A program made the translations under genes and the position numbers. Below are positions 1 to 8,696 of a stretch of DNA of 64,000 nucleotides, piece after piece (the first letter of the stretch is position 1; each line of letters starts with the position of its first letter). The notes beneath the pieces were generated by a model. It saw only the letters and a program-made list of their open reading frames with translations. It was not told the DNA's origin and did not search any database. This stretch comes from Citrobacter amalonaticus Y19 (lineage in GTDB: Bacteria; Pseudomonadota; Gammaproteobacteria; Enterobacterales; Enterobacteriaceae): contig NZ_CP011132.1 in NCBI RefSeq assembly GCF_000981805.1, positions 2,046,001-2,110,000 on the forward strand. The letters are read 5' to 3'.

Positions 1-30
1 GAACTAGACTAAAAAGTTGGGCTTTTTTTA

Positions 31-1026
31 TCAGACTGTACGCTTCGCTTTTTGTTTGTAACGGTCGAAGATCACTGCGGCCAGCAGGATCAGACCGCGC
101 ACGACGTACTGGGCGAAAGGCGAAATGTTCAGCAGGTTCATGGCATTCTCCACGGTGCCCAGAATCAGGACACCCGCCACCACATATGAGATTTTTCCGA
201 TGCCGCCCTTCAGGGAAACGCCCCCTAACACGCAGGCAGAGATAACAATCAGCTCATAGCCAATGGAGGTCATCGGCTGCCCGCTTGTCATACGCGAGGC
301 GAGGATAATCCCGGCTGCCGCAGAGACCAGTCCGGAGAGCACGAAAATAATGATTTTGGTACGTACCACCGGCACCCCAGCCAGACGCGCCGCCTCTTCG
401 TTACCCCCAATCGCCAGCGTGTTGCGCCCGAAGGTGGTTTTGTTTAACAGCAAGCCAAAGATGATCAGGCAGCCCACCGTGAGCCAGATCGGTGCCGGTA
501 AGCCGAACCAGTTGGCATAGCCGAGAGTAAAGAAGCGCTCGTCTTCAATCCCCACCGCTTTACCGTCGGAAATGATATACGCCAGGCCACGGACGATTTG
601 CATCGTTGCCAGCGTGGTGATCAGGGCGTTGATTTTCAGTTGTGCAATCACGAAGCCGTTGACCAGTCCGCACAGCACTCCCAGCAGCAGGCCCGCCCCC
701 ACGCCGATCCACAGGCTTTCGGTCATATTGATGACCACCGCCGTGGTCACCCCGGCACAGGCGATCACCGACGCCACGGACAGGTCGAAATCCCCTGACG
801 CCAGGCAGAACAACATGCCGCAGGCCACCATCCCGGACATGGAGATCGCCAGCCCCAGCCCTTTCATATTGATGAATGTCGCGAAGTTTGGCACAAAAAT
901 GGCGCAGGCCAGGAACAGGACGGCGAACACCACCAACATGCCATACTGGTCCCAGATACGTCCCAGGCTAAAAGGTGACGGCGACTTTGGCGCGCCCGAT
1001 CCGGAAGTAGTTACGGAAGACATCAT
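31..1026 (-). CDS. araH: L-arabinose ABC transporter permease AraH
   Basis: Inner-membrane permease of the high-affinity L-arabinose importer, working with the periplasmic binder AraF and the ATPase AraG. The 331-residue protein is almost wholly hydrophobic, with about ten membrane segments after a short polar N-terminus, and its sequence is nearly the same as E. coli AraH as I recall it. It carries the BPD_transp_2 pattern of sugar permeases (GGNEEAARLAGVPV loop, then a GGVSLKGGIG stretch). It is the last gene of araFGH, starting 11 bases after araG. The end of the gene is 30 bases from the window edge. Confidence 0.97.
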   Translation of the reverse strand: MMSSVTTSGSGAPKSPSPFSLGRIWDQYGMLVVFAVLFLACAIFVPNFATFINMKGLGLAISMSGMVACGMLFCLASGDFDLSVASVIACAGVTTAVVINMTESLWIGVGAGLLLGVLCGLVNGFVIAQLKINALITTLATMQIVRGLAYIISDGKAVGIEDERFFTLGYANWFGLPAPIWLTVGCLIIFGLLLNKTTFGRNTLAIGGNEEAARLAGVPVVRTKIIIFVLSGLVSAAAGIILASRMTSGQPMTSIGYELIVISACVLGGVSLKGGIGKISYVVAGVLILGTVENAMNLLNISPFAQYVVRGLILLAAVIFDRYKQKAKRTV

Positions 1027-1037
1027 TCTCTCCTTTC

Positions 1038-2552
1038 TCAGGCGACAGCCTGGCTGACTTTAGGCATCGCGAGGCTCAGCGCCTGTCGCTCATCCGCCTG
1101 TTCGTGAAGTAATTCCCCGGCAATCTCTCCTTCCCGCATCACCACAATGCGGTCAGCCACGCCGAGGACTTCCGGCAGGTCACTGGAGGCGAACAGCACG
1201 GCAACGCCGCGCGCAGCCAGGGCATAGATAACGTTATAAATTTCATGCTTCGCACCAACGTCAATCCCGCGCGTCGGTTCGTCGAGTAAAATCACCTTCA
1301 TCTCTTCCGACAGCCAGCGGCCGAGAATCGCCTTTTGCTGGTTACCGCCGGAGAGATTCATGATGAGCTGTTCGGCACCGGGCGTTTTGATGTTCAGCGA
1401 GCGAATGTGATGGTCGGCATTGGTCTCCTCCCATCCGTTGTTGATCACACATCCGCCCAGCACATGCTTACGCCGGGCGCTGATGTTGATGTTGTCGCGT
1501 ACCGAATGTACCGGGATGATCCCCTCCGCTTTTCGGTCTTCCGGGCACAGCATCATTCCTGCCGCGATGGCATTCGCCGGCTTGCGAATATCAACGGGTT
1601 TTTCGTCGATATAGACCTGCCCTTCGCTGATGCGGGTGCCGCCAAACAGGCCTTTCATCAACTCACTGCGCCCCGCTCCCACCAGTCCAAACAGCCCGAC
1701 AATTTCGCCACTGCGTACCGTGAGGCTGATGGGCGTGCGCACGCCCGGCGCTTTTACTTCATGCAGACGCAGGCGTTCTGCGCCATAGGGACGTGACTGC
1801 CAGCCGTAGATATCGCCCAGATCGCGCCCTACCATTGCCTGCACCAGCGCATCGTGGTTGACCTGCTGCATATCGGTAAAGGTTTTCACGTAGCGGCCAT
1901 CTTTAAACACGGTAATCGCATCGCTGAGGGCGAAGATTTCCTCCATGCGGTGCGAGACATACAGAATGACCCGCCCTTCTTTACGCAGTTCGCGGATCAC
2001 CCGAAACAGGTTCTCTATCTCTCTTGCGGAGAGCGAACTGGTCGGTTCGTCGAAGGCGATGATCTTGGCGTTACGCGCCAGCGCTTTGGCGATCTCCACC
2101 ATCTGCCACTGACCGATCGAGAGATACTTCAGGGGGGTTGCGGGGTCGATATCCATCCCCAAATGTTTAAGTTGCAGACCCGCTTCATAATTGAGCAGTG
2201 TGCGGTTCACAATGCCGCCTTTGTGCGGAAGCTGACCGAGGTAGATATTCTCGGCAACGGTCATCTCTGGCACGAGATGCAATTCCTGGTAAATGATGGC
2301 AACGCCGGCATTCAGCGCGGCGGTGGTATCCGCGAAGCTCATTTCCTGCTCGCGAATCGCCAAAGAGCCCGTGGTTGGCGCATAGTTACCGCTGAGAATT
2401 TTTAAGAGTGTTGATTTCCCGGCGCCATTTTCACCCATCAGCGCATGCACCTGACCGGCGTAACAGTCAAAACTGATATCCGTAAGCGCTTTAACGCCGG
2501 GGAAGGTTTTACCAATGCCGCGAAATGAGAGATACGGGGTAGACTGTTGCAT
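1038..2552 (-). CDS. araG: L-arabinose ABC transporter ATP-binding protein AraG
   Basis: Cytoplasmic ATPase that powers L-arabinose import. It has 504 residues and two ABC modules. In the N-terminal module the Walker A is GENGAGKS at residues 40-47, followed by a signature-like LSIGQWQ and Walker [10 protein letters not shown]. The C-terminal module has a degenerate Walker A (GLVGAGRS), a good signature (LSGGNQQ) and [12 protein letters not shown]. This asymmetric double module is the rule for sugar importers of the RbsA/MglA/AraG group. It lies between araF and araH on the same strand. Confidence 0.97.
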   Translation of the reverse strand: MQQSTPYLSFRGIGKTFPGVKALTDISFDCYAGQVHALMGENGAGKSTLLKILSGNYAPTTGSLAIREQEMSFADTTAALNAGVAIIYQELHLVPEMTVAENIYLGQLPHKGGIVNRTLLNYEAGLQLKHLGMDIDPATPLKYLSIGQWQMVEIAKALARNAKIIAFDEPTSSLSAREIENLFRVIRELRKEGRVILYVSHRMEEIFALSDAITVFKDGRYVKTFTDMQQVNHDALVQAMVGRDLGDIYGWQSRPYGAERLRLHEVKAPGVRTPISLTVRSGEIVGLFGLVGAGRSELMKGLFGGTRISEGQVYIDEKPVDIRKPANAIAAGMMLCPEDRKAEGIIPVHSVRDNINISARRKHVLGGCVINNGWEETNADHHIRSLNIKTPGAEQLIMNLSGGNQQKAILGRWLSEEMKVILLDEPTRGIDVGAKHEIYNVIYALAARGVAVLFASSDLPEVLGVADRIVVMREGEIAGELLHEQADERQALSLAMPKVSQAVA

Positions 2553-2587
2553 AACGTCTCCGTGAGTCAGTATCGTTCTAACCGGTT

Positions 2588-2620
2588 GCCGGATGGCAGC
2601 ATGAGCGATGCCACCCGGCC
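2588..2620. repeat. REP-like palindrome between araF and araG
   Basis: GCCGGATGGCA faces TGCCACCCGGCC as an imperfect palindrome of the REP type, in the 85-base gap after araF. A hairpin here would protect the 3' end of the araF message, which is needed in excess over araGH. The palindrome is seen; the role is inferred from known REP function. Confidence 0.7.
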
Positions 2621-2637
2621 TTTCACTTGCTGTCGTC

Positions 2638-3627
2638 TTACTTGCCGCCTAACCCTTTTTTCGCCAGCTCTTCTTTAAAGTTGTCACGGGTGATCAGCAC
2701 CACGTCAGTCACTTCGGTGAATGCAGGTGGCTCAGCGCCTTTGGTCACCCAGTTGTAGAGCATTTCACTGGATTTATAACCGTGCACGTCCGGGCTTGGC
2801 AGCAGTGAGCCGAAGAAGCCGGTCGCCTGCGCTTTTGACAGTTCGCTCACTGCGTCAACGCCGTTGATACCCACGCCGATTACGTCCGCCGCTTTAAAGC
2901 CCTGACCTTCAGTGGCGCGCACGCCGCCCAGCACGGTGTTATCGTTCATACCGACAATCAGCCAGTGTTTCACTTCAGGGTGCTGAACCAGCATGGAGTT
3001 GGCGGCATCAAATGCGCCTGGGATATCGTTAGATTTGGTTGGGACCTGGTAGATCTGTTTTTCCGGGAAGCCTGCAGCTTTCAGCGCTTCCATCGAACCG
3101 GAAGTACGACGACGTGCGGTATCCAGTTCGTTAGCCGTAATCGCCATCACCGCGCTCTCTTTAACGTCCCAGCCGCGTTTCTGCATCTCTTTATACAGTT
3201 CCTGGCCCTGACGTTCGCCGATTTTGGTCGCCGCCATCATCACCAGCGGGACCGTATCCATCGGTTTGCCTTTGGCGTTAACGAACTGATCGTCCACGGC
3301 GATCACTTTCATGTCGTAGCCGCGTGCTTTAGCAACAATGGCGGAACCCAGTTTCGGGTCCGGGGTGCAAATCACAAACCCCTTCGCCCCACTTGCCGCC
3401 AGGCTGTCAATCGCATTCAGGGTCTTCTCGCCGTCCGGCACCGCAATTTTAATCACTTCAAAGCCCAGATCTTTCCCGGCTTTATCGGCAAATTTCCACT
3501 CTGTCTGGAACCAGGGTTCTTCCGGTTGTTTCACCAGAAAACCCAGTTTCATCGATTCTGCCATAGCGGATTGTGACATAACGGCGGCCAGACCGATGGC
3601 TGCCAGCGCTTTAGTGAATTTGTGCAT
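2638..3627 (-). CDS. araF: L-arabinose-binding periplasmic protein AraF
   Basis: Periplasmic receptor that binds L-arabinose and delivers it to AraGH. I start at the ATG at 3627 (329 residues), not at the longer frame reaching 3672. This start gives a clean signal peptide ([20 protein letters not shown], cut after AMA) and a GGAG ribosome site, and matches the E. coli length. The mature protein begins [20 protein letters not shown] and has the two-lobed sugar-binder pattern. It is the first gene of araFGH. No araC lies nearby, so control by AraC would be in trans. Confidence 0.97.
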   Translation of the reverse strand: MHKFTKALAAIGLAAVMSQSAMAESMKLGFLVKQPEEPWFQTEWKFADKAGKDLGFEVIKIAVPDGEKTLNAIDSLAASGAKGFVICTPDPKLGSAIVAKARGYDMKVIAVDDQFVNAKGKPMDTVPLVMMAATKIGERQGQELYKEMQKRGWDVKESAVMAITANELDTARRRTSGSMEALKAAGFPEKQIYQVPTKSNDIPGAFDAANSMLVQHPEVKHWLIVGMNDNTVLGGVRATEGQGFKAADVIGVGINGVDAVSELSKAQATGFFGSLLPSPDVHGYKSSEMLYNWVTKGAEPPAFTEVTDVVLITRDNFKEELAKKGLGGK

Positions 3628-3946
3628 GGTTAACTCCAGCTTTAGCGTCATTTTATGTAGAGTAATATTCAACGACTCAGTGTAATTCAGACGAAAAACA
3701 AGGCATTACCAAATGGACTCATGATAAATGCCAGTTCTGGAATAGTTGTAGCGGGAAATTGATTCTCCATAGGAGAGCGGCATCACACCGCAGAATTACA
3801 GTAATTGCGTACATAAATTCAGCGGAAAATGACATAAGAAAGAGGGGAATTGTCAGACAAATGAAAAGTGGAGTAGCACATTAATCCATAAGGTCAGCTC
3901 GCAAATCCTTGTTCCCGAATCACACCTGTGTTCGGGAACAAACGGA
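3628..3946. other. araF upstream region and intergenic gap
   Basis: About 320 bases without a gene. It should hold the araFGH promoter on the minus strand. TCCATA at 3766-3771 and TAGC at 3750-3753 are fragments of the AraC consensus, but their spacing does not match a full half-site, so I do not call an operator. A strong palindrome at 3909-3941 is listed separately. Confidence 0.4.
3909..3941. terminator. Strong palindrome beyond the DJ-1 gene
   Basis: An 11-base perfect stem (TTGTTCCCGAA with TTCGGGAACAA) encloses a second short stem (CACA with TGTG), so nearly all 33 bases pair. It starts 6 bases past the stop of the DJ-1 family gene. There is no long T run, so it may be a weak terminator or a 3'-end protecting hairpin; a protein-binding site is also possible. 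Confidence 0.6.
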
Positions 3947-4504
3947 TTACCACGGATAATAGATATGCTCGGCGTGATCGCGGACCGGTTTGTCATCGCC
4001 CAATAAACGGGCTGACAGCGTCAGGGCAAAATCAAAAATATGGCCTAATCCTTTACCGCTCAGGAGATTACCGTCCTCCACCACTGGCGCATCGATATAG
4101 ACTCCGTCGGTCACCGTTTCATAGAGATCGCCTGAACAGACATAACGACGCCCCTTCAGTAAGCCGTTGCCGCCTAGCACGCGTGCAGCTGCTGAGCAAA
4201 TAGGGCAAATTAATTTCCCGGCGGCATCATGACGCGAGATAAATTCGACAACCTGTGGATTCGCCGCAAGGTTCACACTTCCCTGTGGTCCCCCCGGCAA
4301 CACCACCGCGTCATACAGGCTCTCCCGCTGCCCCGCCAGGGTGTAATCGGCCACCATTGGAACATCGTGGTAACTCACCACGGCGCGAGACGCCTCGCAG
4401 GCCAGTGTGTCAACATCGATATTCAGACGACGCAAGATATCAATGGTGACGATCGCTTCCGCTTCTTCGAAACCCGATGCCAGTAAGACTGCCACTCTTT
4501 TCAT
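3947..4504 (-). CDS. DJ-1/PfpI family protein
   Basis: A 185-residue protein of the DJ-1/ThiJ/PfpI superfamily, close in size to YajL and PfpI. The glutamate-rich GFEEAEA at 11-17 supplies the usual acidic partner. The nucleophile elbow is ICSAA with Cys103, and PGG at 70-72 sits where the family has its glycine turn. Members act as redox-sensing chaperones, glyoxalase-like or deglycase-type enzymes; which of these applies here cannot be read from the sequence. Cys100 is a second cysteine just before the elbow. It stands alone between araF and ftnB and is not part of the E. coli K-12 order. Confidence 0.85.
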   Translation of the reverse strand: MKRVAVLLASGFEEAEAIVTIDILRRLNIDVDTLACEASRAVVSYHDVPMVADYTLAGQRESLYDAVVLPGGPQGSVNLAANPQVVEFISRHDAAGKLICPICSAAARVLGGNGLLKGRRYVCSGDLYETVTDGVYIDAPVVEDGNLLSGKGLGHIFDFALTLSARLLGDDKPVRDHAEHIYYPW

Positions 4505-5021
4505 TCACCGTTCCTCATTTATTACATACTGATAACACCGAAAATGACGAATTAATCATTCGGTTATAATTAAATGGATGTCACTGCTCTGATTTTCCGC
4601 AAAAGATAAGCTGGACTATTTCAGCCAAAACGGTTTCACAGGATTATTATCGCGGCAGGGACGGTAGAAATTATCAATATTCTTATATTACCATGCGAAA
4701 CCATTCTATTTTGTGACTTAAAACATCATTTCAAAACCAACAAATCATTTTCAAACCTTTAAAATCAATCAGATATATAATTTCACATTATGGTTACTAA
4801 CGACACCTTGATGTATTACCTCCAGTAATATGTAAAAAAACATAAACAATGCCATTTAAGGATTTTCTTATTTCACTTATGCAGGTATGCTTATTTTCGA
4901 TTCGCAACGAAATTGACTCTTCGATCACATAATGGACCGGCAGAATGGATTTATTCTGCTAACAGTAAGTTGTGCACACTCGTTTTGCACATCCCTTCTA
5001 TCAGGAAATAAGGATATTGAT
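4505..5021. other. AT-rich divergent intergenic region before ftnB
   Basis: About 517 bases with no coding frame I trust. It is distinctly AT-rich between 4700 and 4900. It must contain the divergent promoters of the DJ-1 gene and ftnB. I see no clear regulator box. Confidence 0.5.
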
Positions 5022-5525
5022 ATGGCTGCAGTTGGAATGGTTCACAAACTCAACAATCAAATGAATCTTGAGTTTTATGCTTCCAATCTCTACCTCCATC
5101 TGAGTGAGTGGTGTTCCGAACACCGTCTGATGGGTACTGCGACTTTCTTGCGTACTCAAGCTCAGAGTAACGTCACCCACATGATGCGCGTGTTTAACTT
5201 CATGAAAAATGCCGGGGCGAATCCGGTCGTTAAAGCCATCGACGTACCGGGCGAGGATTTACATTCGCTGGAAGAGCTGTTTCAGAAAACGATGGATGAT
5301 TATGAACAGCGCGCCAGCACGCTTTCGCAGCTGACTGACGAAGCTGAAGCCTTGAATGATGCTCCAACCCTCGATTTTCTCCACGATCTGGAAAAAGAAC
5401 AGCAGCAAGATGGACTGTTGTTGCAAACTATTCTTGATGAAGTGCGTAGCGCCAAACGCGCAGGCCTGTGCCCGGCACAGACCGATCAGCACGTCCTCAA
5501 CGTGGTCAATTACCAACAGCATTAA
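5022..5525 (+). CDS. ftnB: Ferritin-like protein FtnB
   Basis: A non-haem ferritin-like protein that in Salmonella helps repair iron-sulfur clusters. The ATG at 5022 is chosen (167 residues, AAGGATATTGAT before it, matching FtnB length); the reading frame runs 90 bases further upstream without similarity. It aligns with FtnA along the four-helix bundle. Glu17 and His53 of the ferroxidase centre are kept, but position 50, a glutamate in FtnA, is Asn (QAQSNVTH). This is expected for FtnB and suggests an altered iron site. A 10-base-stem hairpin follows the gene. Confidence 0.94.
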   Translation: MAAVGMVHKLNNQMNLEFYASNLYLHLSEWCSEHRLMGTATFLRTQAQSNVTHMMRVFNFMKNAGANPVVKAIDVPGEDLHSLEELFQKTMDDYEQRASTLSQLTDEAEALNDAPTLDFLHDLEKEQQQDGLLLQTILDEVRSAKRAGLCPAQTDQHVLNVVNYQQH

Positions 5526-5536
5526 TTGACCACGTC

Positions 5537-5569
5537 ATTGGCCTGCGTTTCACTCCCCTGCAGGCCAAT
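5537..5569 (+). terminator. Hairpin after ftnB
   Basis: A perfect 10-base stem (ATTGGCCTGC with GCAGGCCAAT) and 13-base loop lie 12 bases after the ftnB stop. No T run follows, so it may need Rho or may protect the 3' end. Confidence 0.6.
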
Positions 5570-5653
5570 TCGCAAAGCCCTTTCAGCCCGATGCCTCCCA
5601 CTTTGGGGAGGTATCGCAAAAAGTATTTCTAAAATATAAAACAACGGTTTATT

Positions 5654-5905
5654 TTAGTGAGATTCGCCCTGCGGCGTGAACTTCAGTTCGATCAGCGCGA
5701 TCGCTTTCTGGATAGCGCGCAACGTGACGGGATCGGCAGCAGCGGGATGCGTTGAAAAATCAATATTTTTCAGTTGGCTGGTCATTTTTTCACGAACTTC
5801 GACGGGCGCGATGACGTCGAGAACATCGAGGATTTGTTTGATGACAAGCTGGCAGGCGACAACGTCAGAGACCAGTTCCTGATCGGCATTCAGCGGTTGG
5901 GACAT
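5654..5905 (-). CDS. yecJ: Small conserved protein YecJ (DUF2766)
   Basis: An 83-residue protein of unknown function, nearly identical to E. coli YecJ as remembered. The start at 5905 ([10 protein letters not shown]) follows AGGAACGCCTACT; the open frame continues to 6079 but that stretch overlaps the azuC gene and its terminator and is not coding. The protein is mainly helical and lacks cysteine-rich or membrane segments. Its neighbours are ftnB and the azuC RNA, as in E. coli. Confidence 0.92.
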   Translation of the reverse strand: MSQPLNADQELVSDVVACQLVIKQILDVLDVIAPVEVREKMTSQLKNIDFSTHPAAADPVTLRAIQKAIALIELKFTPQGESH

Positions 5906-5997
5906 AGTAGGCGTTCCTGATAGTGTTGAAAGGCCGTCATAGTACCGATTCAGACGCCGAAACGATAGCCAGACCTGACAACGCAAATGACAGGCAT

Positions 5998-6025
5998 AAA
6001 AAAACCTGCCGAAGCAGGTTTTTTT
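5998..6025 (-). terminator. Rho-independent terminator of azuC
   Basis: AACCTGC and GCAGGTT form a GC-rich stem with a CGAA/TTCG loop, flanked by A and T runs on both sides. It directly follows the azuC stop on the minus strand and could also work on the plus strand. Confidence 0.9.
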
Positions 6026-6026
6026 A

Positions 6027-6116
6027 TCAGAACATAGCGCCTGGCGGTACGTCTTTGAAAGTTTTGCAATAATTTTCAAACATGCTTTTCAGGATTTTGC
6101 GCAGTTTCAGTTTCAT
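6027..6116 (-). CDS. azuC: Small membrane-associated protein AzuC
   Basis: A 29-residue protein too short for routine gene calling. The product begins [20 protein letters not shown] and ends DVPPGAMF, matching E. coli AzuC (28 residues) except for two added residues near the start and a few substitutions. GGAG lies 9 bases before the ATG. In E. coli AzuC is an amphipathic, membrane-associated small protein reported to act on glycerol-3-phosphate dehydrogenase; that role is transferred by homology. A terminator follows at once, and a well-spaced promoter with two CRP-like sites precedes it. Confidence 0.9.
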   Translation of the reverse strand: MKLKLRKILKSMFENYCKTFKDVPPGAMF

Positions 6117-6165
6117 GGCATGACTCCAGATATCTTGTTATGCAGGTGTTATTGTCTATGCGCAC

Positions 6166-6215
6166 ATAATATGACCGTCATCACAAAAATCAACTATTTT
6201 GTGATGAATATCACC
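6166..6215 (-). promoter_or_regulatory. azuC promoter with two CRP-like sites
   Basis: On the minus strand TTGATT (6188-6193) and TATTAT (6166-6171) are 16 bases apart. Two CRP-type palindromes sit at 6200-6215 (TGTGATGAATATCACC) and 6170-6185 (TGTGATGACGGTCATA), with centres exactly 30 bases apart. The promoter-proximal one lies inside the spacer, which would suggest repression from that site; this is inference. The upstream site could also serve the transporter gene on the other strand. Confidence 0.6.
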
Positions 6216-6329
6216 TTTTAAAATTAACATATTCTTTGCTTTTTTATCTGTTTAGCTGATAAATCAGTTATCTACATCATTATCGGCTCCGGTAAAATTT
6301 TATAATTATTTTTGAATGGCAAGTACAAC

Positions 6330-7748
6330 ATGCAAGAAGATCGGATCATAGAAAGCAAACGCGGTATCTCTCCTGCCGCCCTGCTCGTCGCCGGGGCATT
6401 CTTTATGGAGTTTATTGACGGCACGGTGATCGCGACCGCCCTGCCCGATATGGCTAAAAGTTTCGGTGTTCAGGCGGTTGATTTAAACATAGGGATCAGC
6501 GCCTATCTGATTACCCTGGCGGTTCTCATCCCGGCCAGCGGTTGGATAGCCGACCGTTTCGGCGCACGTAAAATCTTCACGCTTGCCCTCGCCATTTTCA
6601 CCCTCGCGTCAGTGTTGTGCGGTCTTTCCACAACGCTGGAGAGTTTCCTGGCGATGCGTATCCTGCAGGGCGTGGGGGGCGCGCTGATGGTTCCGGTGGG
6701 TCGTTTAGCGGTATTGCGCACCACGCCAAAGCATCAGTTGATTACGGCTATCGCCACCTTAACCTGGCCTGCGCTGGTTGCACCCATCATTGGTCCACCG
6801 CTCGGCGGCTTTATTACCAGCTATGCCAGCTGGCGCTGGATCTTCTTTATTAACGTGCCGCTGGGTCTGCTGGCGATCGCACTGGCGCTGCGATTTATTC
6901 CCAATATTCGCGATGACGAGCGACGTCCCTTCGATCTTCCTGGTTTCGTTGCTACCGCCATCGCGATGGTCAGCCTGGTCTATGCGATGGAGCTGCTGGG
7001 CGCGCAACATCCCGAAAGTGGTTTGACGATAGCCCTGCTGGCGCTTGGCGTGGGGACATTTGCCTTTTGCCTGCGCCATTTCCAGCGAGTCGAGCATCCG
7101 ATGATTCGCCTCGACGCCATGCAGGTGCCGACGTTTCGCGTCACGATGTACGGAGGCTCGCTGTTCCGTGCGTCTATCAGCGCCGTGCCTTTTCTTTTGC
7201 CGCTCATGTTTCAGGTGGGATTTGGCATGAATGCCTTTCAGGCCGGTTCGCTGGTACTGGCGGTGTTTGTCGGCAATCTGACCATTAAGCCCGCGACCAC
7301 GCCGCTTATCCGCTGGTTAGGCTTTAAAAAGCTGCTGCTGATTAACGGGGCGCTCAATGTGCTGTCGCTGCTTGCCTGCGCGCTGATCACCCCTGACACT
7401 CCCGTCTGGCTTATTCTACTGGTGCTGTACCTTGGCGGCGTGTTCCGTTCGATTCAGTTTACCGGCATCAGCACGCTGGCTTTTTCAGACGTCCCTTCCG
7501 CCCAAATGAGTTATGCCAATACCCTGTTCAGCACCGCGACGCAACTGGCCGTTGGGTTAGGGATTTCGCTGGGTGCAATCGGTATTCGCATTGGCGCGAA
7601 TGTGAGTGAATGGCTGGGGATGAGCACAATTCCTGGCATCAGCTTTCGTCTGGCGTTTGTGGCCATCGCGCTTGTTTGCCTGATTGGCATGGTGGATACA
7701 TTACGACTGACGAAAAATGCGGGAAGCGCGGTGTCTGCAAGGAAATGA
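6330..7748 (+). CDS. MFS transporter, DHA2 (EmrB/QacA-type)
   Basis: An inner-membrane proton-driven exporter of the DHA2 drug family, 472 residues, with about 14 hydrophobic segments. The DGTVIATALPDM sequence in segment 1 and ASGWIADRFGARK in loop 2-3 are the family's motifs, and RILQGVGGALMVPVGR marks segment 4. It resembles E. coli MdtD in length and motifs. I prefer the ATG at 6330; a TTG at 6312 would add six residues, and neither has a strong ribosome site. Substrate unknown. It stands between azuC and an oppositely facing isomerase gene and is absent from this place in E. coli K-12. Confidence 0.88.
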   Translation: MQEDRIIESKRGISPAALLVAGAFFMEFIDGTVIATALPDMAKSFGVQAVDLNIGISAYLITLAVLIPASGWIADRFGARKIFTLALAIFTLASVLCGLSTTLESFLAMRILQGVGGALMVPVGRLAVLRTTPKHQLITAIATLTWPALVAPIIGPPLGGFITSYASWRWIFFINVPLGLLAIALALRFIPNIRDDERRPFDLPGFVATAIAMVSLVYAMELLGAQHPESGLTIALLALGVGTFAFCLRHFQRVEHPMIRLDAMQVPTFRVTMYGGSLFRASISAVPFLLPLMFQVGFGMNAFQAGSLVLAVFVGNLTIKPATTPLIRWLGFKKLLLINGALNVLSLLACALITPDTPVWLILLVLYLGGVFRSIQFTGISTLAFSDVPSAQMSYANTLFSTATQLAVGLGISLGAIGIRIGANVSEWLGMSTIPGISFRLAFVAIALVCLIGMVDTLRLTKNAGSAVSARK

Positions 7749-7754
7749 TATGTG

Positions 7755-7784
7755 AAGCCGGAAGCGCATCGCGCCATCCGGCTT
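7755..7784. repeat. REP-like palindrome after the MFS gene
   Basis: AAGCCGGA and TCCGGCTT enclose GCGCATCGCGCCA, the REP pattern. It lies between the convergent MFS and isomerase genes and can serve as the 3'-end hairpin for both. Confidence 0.75.
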
Positions 7785-7795
7785 TTCAGCAAAAC

Positions 7796-8434
7796 TTAGC
7801 CGAGAATTTCGCGAACGAATGCTTCAATCTCTTTGCTCTGACCATTTTCAAAGAAGCACTGCTGGAAACGTTGACCGGATACCGCCGTCTTCACCAGTTC
7901 CGGATCGATCGCGTGCAGCGTATCAAGATAGTTGTCTTTAACAACTGCCGCTTTAACCTGGTTGAGGATCCCGGCGTTACGCACCTGCGGTTCTTTACGC
8001 TCTGGCGGATACCCTTCGCCGTTACGACCCGTAAAGGCTTTCTCAAAGATAAAGCGCACGTTCAGTTCCGCTCCCCAGCCAAATCCTTTCGCAAATGGCA
8101 GAGATAGCGCATTACCGTTGTTAATTTGCGCAAACAGGAACGCATCCGCCGGATCGATGCAGTAGCCGCACACCACCCCCGGATGAATATTCAGCGACAT
8201 CAGCGCCCCCTGACCCGTACCGCAGCCGGTCACGACGAAATCAACCGCTTTTGAATTCAGCAGAATGCTGGCCATGATGCCAAGATGGATGTAGGTCAGG
8301 TGGTGGTCATTCTCGTCGCTCATCCCGACGTTGAATACCGGAAAGCCCTTTTCATCCGCAACCGCTTTAAGTTCGCGGTGAATGATGGCGTTTTTGCCCG
8401 CCTGGCTATTTTCCATCATCAATGCAATTTTCAT
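7796..8434 (-). CDS. RpiB/LacA/LacB-type sugar-phosphate isomerase
   Basis: A 212-residue cytoplasmic protein of the RpiB family, which interconverts aldose and ketose phosphates. VVTGCGTGQGALMSLN holds the catalytic Cys in the GCGTGxG loop, and the family's nucleotide-like fold is visible at the N-terminus (MKIALMMENSQAGKN). It is longer than RpiB (149 residues) and ends with an extra helical part after about residue 150, so it belongs to the long subfamily often found near sugar and polyol genes. No kinase or transporter for a sugar lies beside it, so the substrate is open. Confidence 0.85.
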   Translation of the reverse strand: MKIALMMENSQAGKNAIIHRELKAVADEKGFPVFNVGMSDENDHHLTYIHLGIMASILLNSKAVDFVVTGCGTGQGALMSLNIHPGVVCGYCIDPADAFLFAQINNGNALSLPFAKGFGWGAELNVRFIFEKAFTGRNGEGYPPERKEPQVRNAGILNQVKAAVVKDNYLDTLHAIDPELVKTAVSGQRFQQCFFENGQSKEIEAFVREILG

Positions 8435-8646
8435 TCTGTCTTCTCCTGAATGCGATGCGGGAAGCCCCGCCTTGAGTCAATCACGATACCGCACAGTACT
8501 ACTTAGCAAACCATCTTTCAAATTTTGTGAAAAATGGTTTTAAAAATAAGGAGCCGTTTCACATTTTCGTCCACTGACCGCAAAACGTCACCTCCGTCGT
8601 GTGGATTAGTCGTTGCTGATCTATAAGTTATTCAGGCCATTGAAAC

Positions 8647-8654
8647 GCCGATAC
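8647..8654 (+). promoter_or_regulatory. Possible sigma-28 -10 element of yecR
   Basis: GCCGATAC fits seven of eight bases of the FliA -10 element and lies 43 bases before yecR, a flagellar-regulon gene in E. coli. The expected TAAA at the -35 spacing is not present (TTAT), so the call is weak. Confidence 0.35.
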
Positions 8655-8696
8655 GTGAATTAGGATAGCGTATCACCGAACATTCAGAGCGATACC

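Larger units (their letters stand above)
5998..6159 (-). ncRNA. azuR: AzuCR RNA (dual-function sRNA carrying azuC)
   Basis: The predicted transcript starts about 7 bases after a TATTAT -10 (6166-6171) and ends in the T run of a strong terminator at 5998-6025. That gives roughly 162 nt, in line with the known E. coli AzuCR RNA of about 164 nt. In E. coli the RNA both encodes AzuC and acts as a base-pairing regulator. The ends here are inferred from promoter and terminator. Confidence 0.7.

Noticed and set aside
263..520. Plus-strand open frames inside araH, araG and araF
   Set aside because: They are out-of-frame shadows of strongly conserved genes, with no ribosome sites.
3740..3775. AraC half-site in front of araF
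   Set aside because: TAGC and TCCATA are present but 12 bases apart instead of 7, so the match is not good enough to call.
5906..6079. N-terminal extension of yecJ
   Set aside because: It would run through the azuC terminator and antiparallel part of azuC; the [10 protein letters not shown] start has a ribosome site and matches E. coli.
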